Assembly: GCF_018294505.1 (NCBI RefSeq) | Contig: NC_057811.1 | Location: 406,403,652 to 406,467,651, forward strand | Length of the DNA stretch: 64,000 nucleotides | Direction: 5' to 3' | Origin: Triticum aestivum | Lineage: Eukaryota; Streptophyta; Magnoliopsida; Poales; Poaceae | Part shown: positions 21,410 to 32,797 of the stretch, piece by piece | Position numbering within the stretch: the first letter of the stretch is position 1 | How the letters are laid out: each line of letters opens with the position of its first letter | Program-made: the position numbers and the translations under genes | The notes under the pieces: model-generated | The model's database searches: none | What the model was told of the DNA's origin: nothing | The model's input: only the letters and a program-made list of their open reading frames with translations

Positions 21410-23261
21410 CTACATATCAGTACGAATCAAGTTGTGCATATTTGCTGTTGGCATGAACCACATCGCCGCATGTCGGGTTTGCAAAAGCCATCCATTGCAT
21501 GGAAGCTTGATGCCTTTCACACACTGAAGATTATGTGGTAACAAGTTGTGTCGACGAATCTCTGGATATGGTGATTCATGAAACCCATGGTATGATGTGT
21601 AAATACAGTCCCCCTTGGCGAATGGAAGTTGCACAGCACGGTAATCATCGTCGGTGATATGATCGATGATTGGTTAGATGATCGAATAATTGAGCCCGAG
21701 GAACATGGAGTGGTTGCCGAGGTTGTAAACCCGCCTCCAGTTGAATACGCCTGACCCAACAGAGCTGGGATCTTTCTCGAACATGAAGCAGCCATAGCCA
21801 TCAATGTCACGAACGCCCCAGGCATTGTACTGCATGTGGTTTGATGAAATGGTTTGGTCAATTTGGTACGTGCTAATGAGCATCAAATGACCACCGTCAG
21901 CTGAACGAGCGATAAACCACCACCCATCGGCTGGTATGATTCCAGGTCCTGGAATCATGAAGGCCAGCGCATTTGCGTCTGCTGCAACAATTCAAATTGG
22001 AGACCAAAAGGACAAAAATAAACAATCATGTTCAGAGTATGTGTGGAATTAAGATTATTATAACAGTGACACATATCATAGACAGAGAATTGCAATGTCG
22101 TGGTCATAATCATACCCCAAGTTAAAAAAATAAGCCAATGGCTTTCATATTCTAGCAATATATCATGGTTCAAACATCATGTAACAATGAGAGGAAAACA
22201 GATATGACAGGGCCTACTCATATTCTACCATAGCACTTACTACAGTTATCATATCAACTCTAAGCAATAACATGCGTTGTTATAAAAATCCTGGAAATGA
22301 GAGTAACATATAGCAATCATGAGGTTATACTCATAATATCTATTCTAACAATCATTAGATACCAATTGTTCTCATATCAACTCTAACAATAACATGTGTG
22401 GTCATAAAAATCTAGGAAATGAGAGGAACATATAGCAATGATGTGGTTATAGACATACTATATATTCTAAATTTGTAACAATGAACAGGCAGTCGTATTC
22501 TTAAGGTAAAGATGAGATGAGATAGAACAATTACACGACGATAGATTCCACCAGTATAGGCAGCCAATCTGTGCGTCGACCGCATAAACGATGCCATCGT
22601 GCACTATAGCATCAGACAGAAGTGTTGGGTAAAGAGGATCGACGATGAGCCATAACCATGTATGGCGACCGGATTCCAGATAGACTAATCCCATGTTGAA
22701 CACGGCAATGAGCTTGTAATCCATGTAGTCTTCTGATGGTGTGGGCACTTCGCAGATTACAACCTTCAGCAAACAGAGGTCGAGCCAAAAGCTCGACGCG
22801 TCTCGTGCGTAGTAGGCAGGAGTGTCCGGCGGGCCGCGAGGCTCGATGGCGGCGGTATCCAAAGATGGAAGGGTGATCTCTCGCTGGGTGTAGATATCCA
22901 CGAGACGCCACGGACTACCGGATTGGTGGATGAGGACGATCCAGTTGGCCTTCATGCCCGCCCAGTAGTGGCCGCGCATGAAGGACAGGTGGACGGGTAG
23001 TGGTAGCATGTCGAGGGGCACCACGGCAACCTCCGTAGGATCGTCAAGTCGGTGTCTGGGCCACCTGCGAGGATCGGGCATCAGCAAGCAGGGTGTCTTG
23101 AAAAGAGCCGGCCGGTTGCAGACGAGTAGACGGTACAAAGACACCGAGCATGCGGCCAGACGGACGGTGCTGAGTAGGTCCATACGATTACAGATCTGCT
23201 CCAAGAGAACATCGGGGAGGGAATTCCAATCGCGGCTCTGCGTGTCAGTCGGTTCTGCCAT
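21410..23261 (-). pseudogene. F-box/DUF295-type gene 1 with an in-frame stop
   Basis: Model: exon 1 23261-22535 and exon 2 21981-21410 (minus strand), total 433 codons in frame across a GT...AG intron (donor GTAATT, acceptor TTGCAG). The start at 23261 (MAEPTDTQ) is chosen over an ATG at 23510 because the F-box (WNSLPDVLLEQICNRMDLLS) follows directly and the upstream stretch is low-complexity. The middle and C-terminus have beta-propeller-like DUF295 signatures: VDAQIGCLYWW, GWWFIARSADGGHLMLIST, FEKD and HSMFLGLNYSII. One TAA at 21676-21674 follows NYSII, yet the same frame stays open for 87 further codons with family-like sequence (QLPFAKGDCIYTSYHGF ... AAMWFMPT). Family role: substrate-recognition subunit of an SCF ubiquitin ligase, by homology. 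It is a pseudogene, or an allele with a shortened C-terminus. Confidence 0.75.
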
Positions 23262-23890
23262 TGGGGTTTTCGGTGCCTGCGAGCCAGCGGGGAAGTGGAT
23301 TCGGGCGGGCGAGCGAAGAAGCTTCTCCTCGTGTGGCCGAGCAGTGAGCGGGGGGATATGGTACGCGCGAGCTACCAAGGAAGATAGCGCGGGCGGGCGA
23401 GCAGTGAGCGGGGGGAAATGGTGTGCGGCCGACGATGGGGAAGAGAGGAGGAAGAAGAAGAGAGGAGGAAGAAGAGTGGAAGACGGGGAAGAAAGTGCAT
23501 TAAATCTCAATTCTACTACTACTACCAGGATATACCGTCCTTCGGAGTGTAAATAGTTACACCGATGACATGTGGGTCTACCACAAGAGGGCCCATATGT
23601 CAGTTAATGGAGGACAGAAGCGTGCTCTACTGGCAAACATGATGGCAGTACTGGGTAAGGCTGATTTAGTAACACCAACACGCTGGTTCAGCTTATTAAT
23701 TAAGTGTCCCATCTGCTGCAGCGTGTATTGTCACTTCACTGCGAAGACTAGTTGAATAGTTCTCTCTGACCGAGATGGGGAATAATGGATCGCGAAGACT
23801 TCCTTTCTACATTATCCCTATGCCTCTACGCTCACTTCACTCATTTTGCTCCGTACGTAGTCACTTGTTGAAATCTCTAGAAAGACAAAT
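23262..23890. promoter_or_regulatory. Upstream region of F-box gene 1
   Basis: Contains two imperfect copies of a GCGAGCAGTGAGCGGGGGG block (about 23335-23430) just upstream of the coding start, then unassigned sequence. No clear TATA box could be assigned with confidence. Confidence 0.3.
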
Positions 23891-23979
23891 ACTCCGTATT
23901 TGGGAACAGAGGGAGGATTTTACTCCGTATTTGGGAACAGAGGGAGGATTTTACTCCGTATTTGGGAACAGAGGGAGTA
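23891..23979 (+). repeat. 31-bp tandem repeat, about 2.9 units
   Basis: Unit ACTCCGTATTTGGGAACAG plus AGGGAGGATTTT, at 23891, 23922 and 23953. ACTCC and GAGGGAG are complementary words like Stowaway MITE ends, so each unit resembles a tiny collapsed MITE. Confidence 0.85.
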
Positions 23980-25313
23980 TCACCATATGGAGGGAACAGA
24001 GGAAGCTTGAAATATGAACATGTCAATGGGAGGGAGTAAGCCCCATGCATGCATGCATGCAACATGCAACACTCACACGTACACATGGACGCACGCAACA
24101 CTCACGCACCCATGCGGCACACAGCACACGACGCAACACACACGCTCACGCTCAAGTGCTCAACCTACTCCCTACGTCCGTGAAAGACTGTACATTTAGA
24201 GATTTACACATTGACCAGGGCATAATTAACGCCCAAAAGTAGCAGACTTATGTGTGCATGCGACCATTGAGAGAAGAAGATTAAATGAAGGTCGTTGCAT
24301 GCTGTAATTAAGGATAGACATGTAGCCTATACCTAGAGCACAAGTTGGTGCATTAGTCAATCAATATCGATTTAGATTAAAGGCTAAATGCATTGGAAGT
24401 GTAGATGTACTACACTCTTTGTTTTTTAGCTGATTTCTTTGCTCTGCCAACTGACAGGTGGGACCAGAAACCAGGTGACAATTTAACCAGTCAACAAAGT
24501 GCCACGTCGACTATGTGGCCGGTCAGTAGGGTGCAATACGGTGCTCTACGATGAGCTAGTGATCGTATAATCACCGCAAAACTATATATAGTGACCGTAA
24601 AGAGCGTATTGTTACATACGTTGACCGCCAGTGTATTTTTCTCGTTTCAAATTAAGCCATATTAACCGGAAAGGACGCAGTATGGACTAGTACTAGTACT
24701 GCTTTGATGTGTCCCGTCAACTCGCCGAACGAGGAGAAGCTTGCTTACTACGCCTCTCCCTCGCCCACGCGCGCGGTGGTTCGCAGGACGAGGAGAGGGT
24801 TTTGACTACAGCGCCCTCTCCCTCTCCCTCGCCCTCGCCCACGCGGTGGACGTGCAGCAGTTCAATCGGTGTCAGATTGCCAGAAGCATAATGTGTACTG
24901 TAGTATCATCATTGTTGGACCTTCCGAAGAGGCGAAGAGCCAAGTGCAAGGTTCACACGAGTACGAACTGTTGAACCTCCCGAAGAGGCAAAGAGCCAAG
25001 CGCAAGGTTTTATAGGAGTTGTCGTCCTAGTAGGAGCGTACTACAACTATAGCGAACGATGCTTTTTTTTGCGGGATGCCGCCACGTCACCTATATCCAA
25101 AGCTGTGCCACCTTTTTTTCTCAAAGAGCGTGTTGGAGCCCGTGCAACAACCACACAAGTTGCACGTACACATAACACATTTACTAGTAATAAATTCTAA
25201 AGGACAAATGCCAGTATGCCACACAAGTTCATCTCCAATTCATGTGATAAATTTGTGCACAACTAGTCTACATATATTCACAGCGCTACCGTTCACAATT
25301 TACCGTACTCCAC
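23980..25313. other. Intergenic DNA between the two F-box genes
   Basis: Holds (CATG)n at about 24046-24062 and an ACAC/CACGCA-rich stretch at 24070-24160. At 24173 a sequence begins CTCCCTACGTCCGTGAAAGA and looks like the end of a larger mariner-like element continuing to about 24420. A roughly 40-bp duplication (GTTGGACCTTCCGAAGAGG-type units) lies at about 24913-24952 and 24970-25009. No supported gene was found. Confidence 0.4.
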
Positions 25314-27117
25314 TTACACGTCATAGATGGGGTACATGTCCTCCTCCAGGTTCCAGTCCCAGGTGTTCTTCATGGATGGCACGATCCATAGCGGTGGGCA
25401 ACGGGAATCATTGTCGCAGCTTTCTAGTCCGGTTCCACACGATGGAGACTCATCCAAGCTGAAGCGGCATAAATCAGGGATAGCGTGTCCCAGCATGTCG
25501 TTCATCCGGCGGTGCGCACTGAAGACACAACCATGCTTCATGAACGGCAGGCCTTCCGTGTCGTGCACGGAAGGTGGCATCCGCTTCACAATGGGGTAGC
25601 TGTCCCCAATGAAAAGCGAGTACTCTCCAAGAGTGTTCCTCGGCACCCACGTAGCATCACGGGGGTCGAACTCGGCGCCGTTCATCTGGTACACGCGGCA
25701 TCTCAGATCTGGACACATGGTGACGTACATAGTCAAGGTCCATGCATAATAATGTTGTGCTCAAATATGGCGGTCAGTAATACTGTGCAGCAAATAGTAC
25801 TACTCCGGTATAGAGGAAGTAAAATAACCGGCTTATTATATATAGCCACTCTTGGCTACATGGATGAGATAGTAAGACATGGAAAAACAAAAATGGTGGC
25901 AGCTAGTGGGTTCAAGTCTTCAAGGGCCTAGCTAGCTATACGCGTCCTCCAAGGTAAAAAGTACTCCTACTAGTACGTAAGTAGAGTACTAGTACAACAA
26001 TGAAAGAGAAGGCGAGAGGGTTAAAAAATGGAATACCTGGGTAGATGGTGACGGTCCGATCGTGGTAGATTGTGTGACCATGTTGCACATCAGTGGTACC
26101 ATGGGTAACGACTGCTAAGATAGTTGATCCCAATATGCCAAAGTCAGCTACAAGGTTCCAGGTTAGACCGAATCGCGGATGCAAATGCACATCCAGGATC
26201 GGCGATCTTATTTTGATCGCGGGATGACTGGTCCCTGCAAAATAATGGAGTACCGTTAGGGATGCAAATGATGGTTTGTGCATTCCGTTTGTAATCTCCC
26301 GTACCGTAGGATGGCAACCAGATGAAACAAGTCCCCTGGCTTGTCACCGCGAAGATGCGGCCTAGATGGCGCACGGCGTCTTCGAACGTGTAGGGGTACA
26401 AATCTGCCGCCGCCAACATGCGCCAGCCTCTGCCGTTACTGCCTCTTGCATTGATGGCAATCCTTATGTCGAACACCGCGATGAGATAGTAATCGTCGTA
26501 GCCGCGTCGCTTTGTCGGCGGGTCCGCAATTGCTATCTTCTTCAATCTCATGTAGGCATCATCATACGTATTCAAGCCCAGCCAGTCCGGAAGGCCGATC
26601 CCAATGGTGGAGAAGGGGTCTACCGGAACGGCCGCACTGCTGTGGATGTTGTGCAAAATGATGGTGGTATCCGGCCGGAGGTATGCAAGCCAATCTTCGT
26701 TGGCACCGACCCAGACCTATATATAAGACGGTGGGCAGCGGAGAAATTACGGGATGGAAAATGGAATAACTAAGTACTACATGATCAAACTCCATTACTG
26801 ACCTGCTCATCGGACAAAATCCGACTACCTCTCAACGTCGGCAACTCTAGCGGAGTCAACGTGCAACCATGGCCTGGGAGCGGTGGACTGTTCAAAGGAT
26901 TGTCCCATAGAAGAACCTTCTCCTCGAGGACGCATGGAAGACCAACAAGCATGGCCTTTTCCCAAGACATTTTAAGCACCGTCTTGAAAAAGTTGGTGCA
27001 GGAAGCACCGAGTCTTGCGGCAGTGAGGACGTCGGAGCGGCGTGCGATTTCTCCCAGAGTGTCGTCATCCAAGGTCTCCCAGCCCCGACGAGGAGGAGAA
27101 CCGCCTGGCGGATCCAT
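25314..27117 (-). CDS. F-box/DUF295-type gene 2, four exons
   Basis: Model on the minus strand: 27117-26803, 26716-26305, 26234-26037, 25708-25314; 1320 nt, 439 aa. All introns are GT...AG and all phases fit. Exon 1 has a degenerate F-box (GWETLDDDTLGEIARRSDVL, then AARLGASC). Exons 2-4 show DUF295-like propeller features: VWVGANEDWLAYLRPD, YYLIAVFDIRIAI, GRIFAVTSQGTCFIWLPSYG, LGEYSLFIGDSYP and GCVFSAHR. Family role (inferred): adaptor of an SCF-type E3 ligase, or a DUF295 protein of unknown substrate. The start at 27117 is preferred because ATGs at 27252 and 27237 lie inside a MITE; using 27252 adds 45 residues. It is diverged from gene 1 and has two more introns, so this is not a recent tandem duplicate. 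No internal stop was found. Confidence 0.7.
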
Positions 27118-27224
27118 GGGAGCAGCGACGAACTGCCTTCTCTTCGGGGGGAGGGCAACTGGCGAGGAGGAGATAAGAGCGTAGTAACCGCAGGGCCTCG
27201 TCCCTTCCAACTGTAGATCGTTCC

Positions 27225-27490
27225 TGAGGCTACTCATAGTGGGGAGTAACATATGCTAGTATCATGCATATGATACTACCTTTATAGTGCATAGTATCAT
27301 AAAGTAGTATCATAGATTACCATATTTATTGCCATGCATGACACAAAGTAGCATAGCATTTAACATGATACGGTATCTACCTATGTTACTATAACCCTCT
27401 CCCTCTTATTTAATTGTGTGCCACATAAGCATGTTTGCTAGTCCCAGGTGCATGTTACCGGTTATGTTACCCCCACTATGGCTAGCCTTA
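27225..27490. mobile_element. MITE with 20-bp terminal inverted repeats
   Basis: The left end TGAGGCTACTCATAGTGGGG and the reverse complement of the right end TAAGGCTAGCCATAGTGGGG match at 17 of 20 positions. The interior is AT-rich with GTATCATA repeats. It matches a very common Triticeae MITE type with the GTGGGGAGTAACATA motif, family not assigned. Its left end lies 108 bp upstream of the preferred start of F-box gene 2 and supplies two upstream in-frame ATGs. Confidence 0.75.
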
Positions 27491-27576
27491 GCGAAGGGGT
27501 GAGGCTATTATTTACTACTAGTACTAGCATTATGAGACGGTATGGGATTGCATTATACTGTAAATAATAGCACTAG

Positions 27577-27682
27577 TAAGAAATTTTTGGCACTAGCTAG
27601 TAGTTTTTGGCGTGGATTAAGAAATTTTGGGTATGTTTTTGCTATTTTTTGTACACGCCAACTAGTGTCAAAAAACGTCTTA
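27577..27682. mobile_element. Small MITE (106 bp)
   Basis: The ends TAAGAAATTTTTGGCACTAG and, in reverse complement, TAAGACGTTTTTTGACACTAG form an imperfect inverted repeat. The interior (27598-27655) is repeated exactly at 29660-29717. Confidence 0.6.
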
Positions 27683-27699
27683 CATTATGTGACGGAGGA

Positions 27700-28060
27700 G
27701 TACGTACTCGTACTGTAGCAGTACTAGTACTACTTTCTCAACTAGTAGTGCGGGACTACTAGTGCTATGTACTGTACTTCTAGTATAGTGCACCAGTTTT
27801 GAACTCTTGAATCTCAGGGCCAAGGAGCTACAGTTGGAGGTGGAGGGTACTACTGTTCTCTAGAACCATCGTTGTACTATCAATGCAGGGAAAGTACACC
27901 TGCGTAGTGGCCTAGTGGGTACTCTCGGTGCTCTATTCCAGCCGCTCCTCTCATGTAGCTGGCCTACTCAGCCGCTCCTCTCACGCACACACTAGCAGCC
28001 TGTTTATCAGCGACGGTTACTGCGGGGGCAGAACATTTGAGTTATTTGATACAGCGAGAC
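27700..28060. other. Unassigned intergenic stretch
   Basis: Rich in CTAGTACTAC-type words. No frame or repeat boundary that I can support. Confidence 0.3.
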
Positions 28061-28069
28061 TAGGCTTTT

Positions 28070-28172
28070 CGCTTCCATTTGTGGAGGTGTAATGGATCTC
28101 GTCGAACTTTGTTAGTAGTTCCTTCTTTATGAATGAGATGAAGCAAAGCTTTTGCCTCCGTTTAAAAAAAAC
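28070..28172 (+). mobile_element. LINE 3' tail
   Basis: TGAATGAGATGAAGCAAAGC followed by TTTTGCCTCCG and a run of A is the characteristic 3' end of many grass LINEs (AATGAAATGAAGCAAAGC...). No coding part remains. Confidence 0.5.
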
Positions 28173-28862
28173 ACGTCAAGAGGAATTTCTTTTATAGTAG
28201 AGCCGATAATGGAGTGAAGTCCATGCGTGCAACGCCACAAGCTACAGAGTAGTAGTAGAGCACTTTACGTACAGAGCCATATTGCACAGTTCCCAATGCC
28301 CCGCCAGGCTTTTCCGGCTCCTCGGGCTTAATTGGGAGGCGCTAGTTTAAATATGCTACTAGCTGATGAGGAAGCTGCAAGCGAGGTGCGGCTAGGGCGA
28401 GCACGCGAGCCACGAGATGCTGGGAAGGAAAACCCGTTCACGTGGCTAGGCTATCCAGTGCACCCAGATTGTGGTGCCGCACGTCCGTTTGACTTCAAAA
28501 CTCAAACTACCCGTGTAAAATATTGGCTCGCAGCGAAGTTACTATTTAAAAAAAGGCCGCCGTGCAGTTCGGCCGGGATCGAACCCACAAAACGAGGTAT
28601 ACACTCCCGCGACCACTAGTAGTACTCGTTGGAGTACAACGCAACCTAGAATCGCCTTTTGTCGCTAGTAGTACATTGTTCCTTACAAGAAACCCCTAAT
28701 AATGCAAGAAACCACTAATAATGCCAAGAAACTACTACCATTGCATACGTGGCAGACTTAAGATAAGACTACCTTATCAACCATTGTACATGCTCTTACC
28801 AACCAGCCCTACCAAGAAACGACTACTCTACAAAGTGCCGTTATAGGCACGTTTCAACCCAT
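28173..28862. other. Unassigned intergenic stretch
   Basis: No gene supported. A tRNA-like B-box (minus strand, GGGTTCGATCC, about 28576-28586) and a weak A-box (about 28607-28618) suggest a SINE remnant. Short repeats of the type AAGAAACCACTAATAATGC occur at 28690-28740. Confidence 0.3.
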
Positions 28863-28977
28863 GGCCCTGTTTGGATACATTTGTTGTCAATCTAACCCTG
28901 CCATCCAAACACCACTTTGGTTAGAGTTAGTTCAGGGTTAGAATCTAACCTCTGACTTAGAGTATCCAAACAGGGCC
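28863..28977. mobile_element. hAT-like MITE (115 bp)
   Basis: Perfect 16-bp inverted ends GGCCCTGTTTGGATAC / GTATCCAAACAGGGCC. The interior has complementary GTTAGA/TCTAAC words. GGCCYTGTTTGG ends are typical of non-autonomous grass hAT elements. The flanks are themselves palindromic (CCCAT...CATG), so the target duplication is not clear. Confidence 0.75.
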
Positions 28978-29640
28978 CATGTCGCCCATTAAGTCAATGC
29001 CTTCTATTCGACCGGGCATTATGACTTGTGGGACCTACATGTCAGTCTGCACAAAAATCCCCGAGTGACCTCCTACCTCCGGCCCGTCCACCTAGTAATC
29101 CTCGGCCATGGAATGCAGCTACCGCCGCCGGCAGAAGGCGAGGTCAAAACCGTTGGCGGTGCGGATCCCATCTTGCGGCAGCCCGGATCCCAGCTCGTCC
29201 GGCGCTCGCGGCCGCTAGCTAGCCAAGATAGCTCCGTCCAGCTGCTTGTCTGCAAGGTTTGCCAGCTAGATTGGCACGGCGGCGCGGCGGCTTGCTTGTG
29301 TGCGCCGCGCTAAGGCCAGCCATCTGGCTCGAGCGAAGGCCAGCGCGGCGGCTTGCTCGCTCATGAGTCACGCTCGGGCCAGCCTGCCAACCCGTGCGGA
29401 GGCCAGCGCGTTGTCCGGCCCGTCTGGCGGAGCGGCGGCCAACTCGCTCATCACCGGCGCCACCGACGAACATGCATCAGTATTTTTTGAAGTAATGTTC
29501 AGGAAAAATATAGATTTGAGGGGGAATAACAGGATAGAAGGTCACATGTGGGTCCCTCGTGTCAACGGTAAAAAAAATGTGTTTGTTTAAGCAGCCTCAT
29601 CAGCACGGACGTGTGGGCCAACCCTGTCATAAATGGGTTT
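28978..29640. other. GC-rich unassigned stretch
   Basis: 29090-29460 is GC-rich, with repeated AAGGCCAGC / GGCGGCTTGC words. No convincing gene. CGACGGACGTGTGGGCC-type promoter-like words occur, but nothing can be assigned. Confidence 0.3.
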
Positions 29641-29659
29641 AAACTAACCTAATCGGTAG

Positions 29660-29717
29660 TAGTAGTTTTTGGCGTGGATTAAGAAATTTTGGGTATGTTT
29701 TTGCTATTTTTTGTACA
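29660..29717. repeat. 58-bp exact copy of the MITE interior at 27598-27655
   Basis: Identical over 58 bp (TAGTAGTTTTTGGCGTGGAT through TTTTTTGTACA). The flanks diverge at once on the right side, so only part of the element is present. Confidence 0.85.
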
Positions 29718-29929
29718 ATAGATTCTTCCTAGGAGTAGTTGAAAGTGGTAGTTTTTTGTTAAATACTCTACATATTGTAAGTAGGAGTGAAAGAAAAGCT
29801 TTGGAACCCAATAAGCAAGGCTAGTTACATAGTGCATATGTGTACATCATTGAAAGTAAATATCAAACATTAGTGACTAATATCTTGATGGAAAACTCGA
29901 AACTAGGGAATTCTAGGGAAAAAAATTTG

Positions 29930-30710
29930 CATCGTTGGAAATACTAGCAATGTTCATGTGCGTTGCAACGAATCATAATTAGAATAATACTTATTCACAA
30001 ACTTGATACAAAACACTCTAATTTTGATATACATATATCACTAGAGATATATTATGTTTCAATTAGAATATATTCCTTGGGCTGTTTTGGTAAGGTTAGG
30101 GAGGGATGTGGTTGGTTTTAAGATACTAATTATGGGTTTTTCTGCAAATTGGTAGACAAGTGGGATGTTTGTGAGAAAAGGAAACAACTTACCTCACAGT
30201 CGTTAGATGTAGATCTAATGGTCACAAACGACGGATGGCAGACACACCATCATCACCAACTTAGTCTTCTGTAGGAGTACTAGCAAGATCCGTGCATTGC
30301 ACGGAACATCAAGATGCATTTTTTTATAAAAACACTCGTTGTGATTGACCCATGCGGGAGTAATCCCATGTGTAAAAACTAATGATATCTCGAGAAATAG
30401 GAGATAAGGTGAAGAGGAGTGGGGCGTGGTGGTGATTGGTGGTCGGACTGAGCGGAGGCATGGGGATTGACGACGCCGGCAGCGGCCACCAGGCCAGTTT
30501 GTTCCAGAGGCTTCCTTTCTTAATTGCTCAACAATGAGGTTGTTGGAGATAAGGATGAACGAGGGAAGGCCTTGTCTGCAAATGTGGAGAGGGGTGCGGG
30601 TATCTTTTAGTTTAATTTCCATTAGTTAGATATAGATCAGACGGTCTATATTGCAAGATGGCACGCGTACCATCATCACCAACTCGGTTTTTTATAAGAG
30701 AAGAAATATA
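29930..30710. mobile_element. Transposon-end motifs of the GTGCGTTGCAACG type
   Basis: TACTAGCAATGTTCATGTGC then GTTGCAACGAA at about 29942, and TACTAGCAAGATCCGTGCAT then TGCACGGAAC at about 30277, are the conserved end motifs of a widespread grass DNA-element type. CACCATCATCACCAACT appears twice (30245 and 30672), flanking the second motif about 430 bp apart. Boundaries and superfamily are not established. Confidence 0.45.
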
Positions 30711-31007
30711 AGTATGGAGATACAAACGTATTATCGATACTTGTTTCCGTAAACTAGCATCTACATTCTATTCAATGCCTCAGCATGTGAGGCCTTAGCA
30801 CAATGACTTCTCGACTGTGTAAAACAAAGGTTTTCCCGTCGCCGATAAGGAGGGGTGACGGCGGCGCGCTTTTTGGCTTGCTCTAGTCCTAGTAGTCATA
30901 CTAGGTGGTCTAAGCACGTGTAGATTTATTCTTTTTCACGTCTCGTGTTCGCCGTACTGCCACGACTGTTGATGAATAGACGGTAAGTTATTCACGGGGA
31001 AACCCTT

Positions 31008-32140
31008 GTTGAGCGTATTTGCGAGAGAGAGAGAGACAGTGTGCGTGTGTGATATGTCTAGAGACTGAGGCAATGATAACAGATTCTTTGTGTCTATGTG
31101 TGTGGAGGATAGAGAGAGACATGTACATGGGGCTTTGTGTTGTGTAACGTGGAGACACATATACATAATTAGAGAGTGAGTGTGCGAGATACACATGCGT
31201 ACATGGGGAGAGATGAGGATCCAGATTAATGGGTGTTCGTGCGTGTCTGTGTGTGTTTGTGCGCGCGTTTGTGTGTGAGAGGGAGTCCGTGTATGTGGAG
31301 TAGAGAGACCACTAATGATGTAAACCTAGTATAAGGTAAGGGGGAATGGTGTGACATGTGTAGTAGCGGGATAGCATGGGTGCGGGCGGGGGGAGCAGAC
31401 TATTTGGAAGAGACATCGATTGTGTGTGGGAGAGGGGTGTGAGAGCGAGAGAGAGAGAGAGAGCTAGCAACGGAGAGAGAGAGAGAGAGAGAGGAAGAGA
31501 GGGGGCGAGAGAGGGGGCGTTTGTGTCCATAAATGGCGTATAGATAGGGAGACAATGTTGATGTTGTTTGAAATTGGCCTATGTACGGAGACGCAAGGGA
31601 AGCGAGTCATCGTGTGTGTGATAGGGACTTCATGGGAGATCTAGAATAGATGGTGTAGAGAACAATGTGCGAGATCGAGAACGATAATACATTAGGGAGC
31701 TATGGAAAGAGTCACAACATATATGAATACATGGAGGAGCTGGGGCGGGTCCGCATGTGTGAGAGATAGAAAGAGGAGAGTGGTGCACAAGGAGACAAAG
31801 TGTGCTTGTTTTGCAGTGGGGCTGGTGTGTGAGGTGAGTGTGCGAGAACCACATAACTAGGGAGATAGACGTTTGGGGGCGACGTTTTGTGTGTATGGGA
31901 AGGATACACTCTACATAGTGCGTGTGCTTGGGAAAGAGAGATGCCGGGAGACCTAGCTAGAGAGTGGGGGAAGAGATGTGTGCATGCCCAAGAGACAAAG
32001 TGATAGAGACCTATATTGGGGTCCGGACTTTAGAAGAGAGAGGGGTGTTAATGTGCTCGTGTGTTGGTGTTTGGGGGATAGAACGACTTCTCTATGTGTG
32101 TGTGGGGGGCGACGAGGGGGGGTGTTGGCTTCAGATAAAG
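31008..32140. repeat. 1.1-kb GA/GT-rich cryptically simple tract
   Basis: A long stretch dominated on the plus strand by GAGAGA, GTGTGT, TGTGCG and GGGGAGA words with few pyrimidine runs. Pure GA runs lie at about 31447-31462 and 31472-31493. No fixed period is visible. All open frames inside are by-products of this composition. Confidence 0.8.
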
Positions 32141-32790
32141 AGTGAGTTGTCTACATTTGAGGGACTTTAGCTTAATTGAGATATACATGATCAATAGTGT
32201 GTGCACTCAAGGTTGATCAATTTGTTTCACAGTTTGGACTATGAGATGACGACACTTTTGAACATGCGTGATATACTTTGATGTACCAGAATTACAAACC
32301 TAAGATTGGAATTTGGAATTCGACTCCATCATTAGCTTTTGTAATTCATTTAAACGGAGGTAGATTTTTAAATTCATATATCAAACCTAGAGATATACAC
32401 ATACGGGCATGTTCAAACTTTATAATCATCCACTTTATTCATACACACACATTTTTGCTTTTGTCATCATATTTAGGATAAACACATTTGGAATTTCATT
32501 TGAATTGGACCATATGATGGTATTTGCTTGTAGTAGCTCAATGATCCATATTTGAATTGAATGGACAATCTAAGTTTCGAGTTGGAGACATTGATTTTCA
32601 AAACTTGCACTTTTGTTGCATGCAAAACAAACAAATTCTCGGCCATGATATCATAGTCGGCCGTACAAGAGCAGAATATAATTTCAGGTGCCAAAAGCTT
32701 TCAAACTTCCCGCTCACATCGACATATCTCGCGCCCGAAAGTTTAGCCCAGCGATATTCCTGTTTTACCCCTGCCACATGAACGGAAAAG
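32141..32790. other. AT-rich unassigned stretch
   Basis: AT-rich sequence with TTTGAATTGAATGG-like words. No gene, tandem array or element end that I can support. Confidence 0.3.
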
Positions 32791-32797
32791 GGCTGCT

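Noticed and set aside
23262..23510. Upstream ATG at 23510 as start of F-box gene 1
   Set aside because: Would add 83 low-complexity residues containing duplicated blocks; the ATG at 23261 is directly before the F-box.
22978..23556. Plus-strand ORF (192 codons) over F-box gene 1
   Set aside because: Antisense of the F-box exon, which has the recognisable domain.
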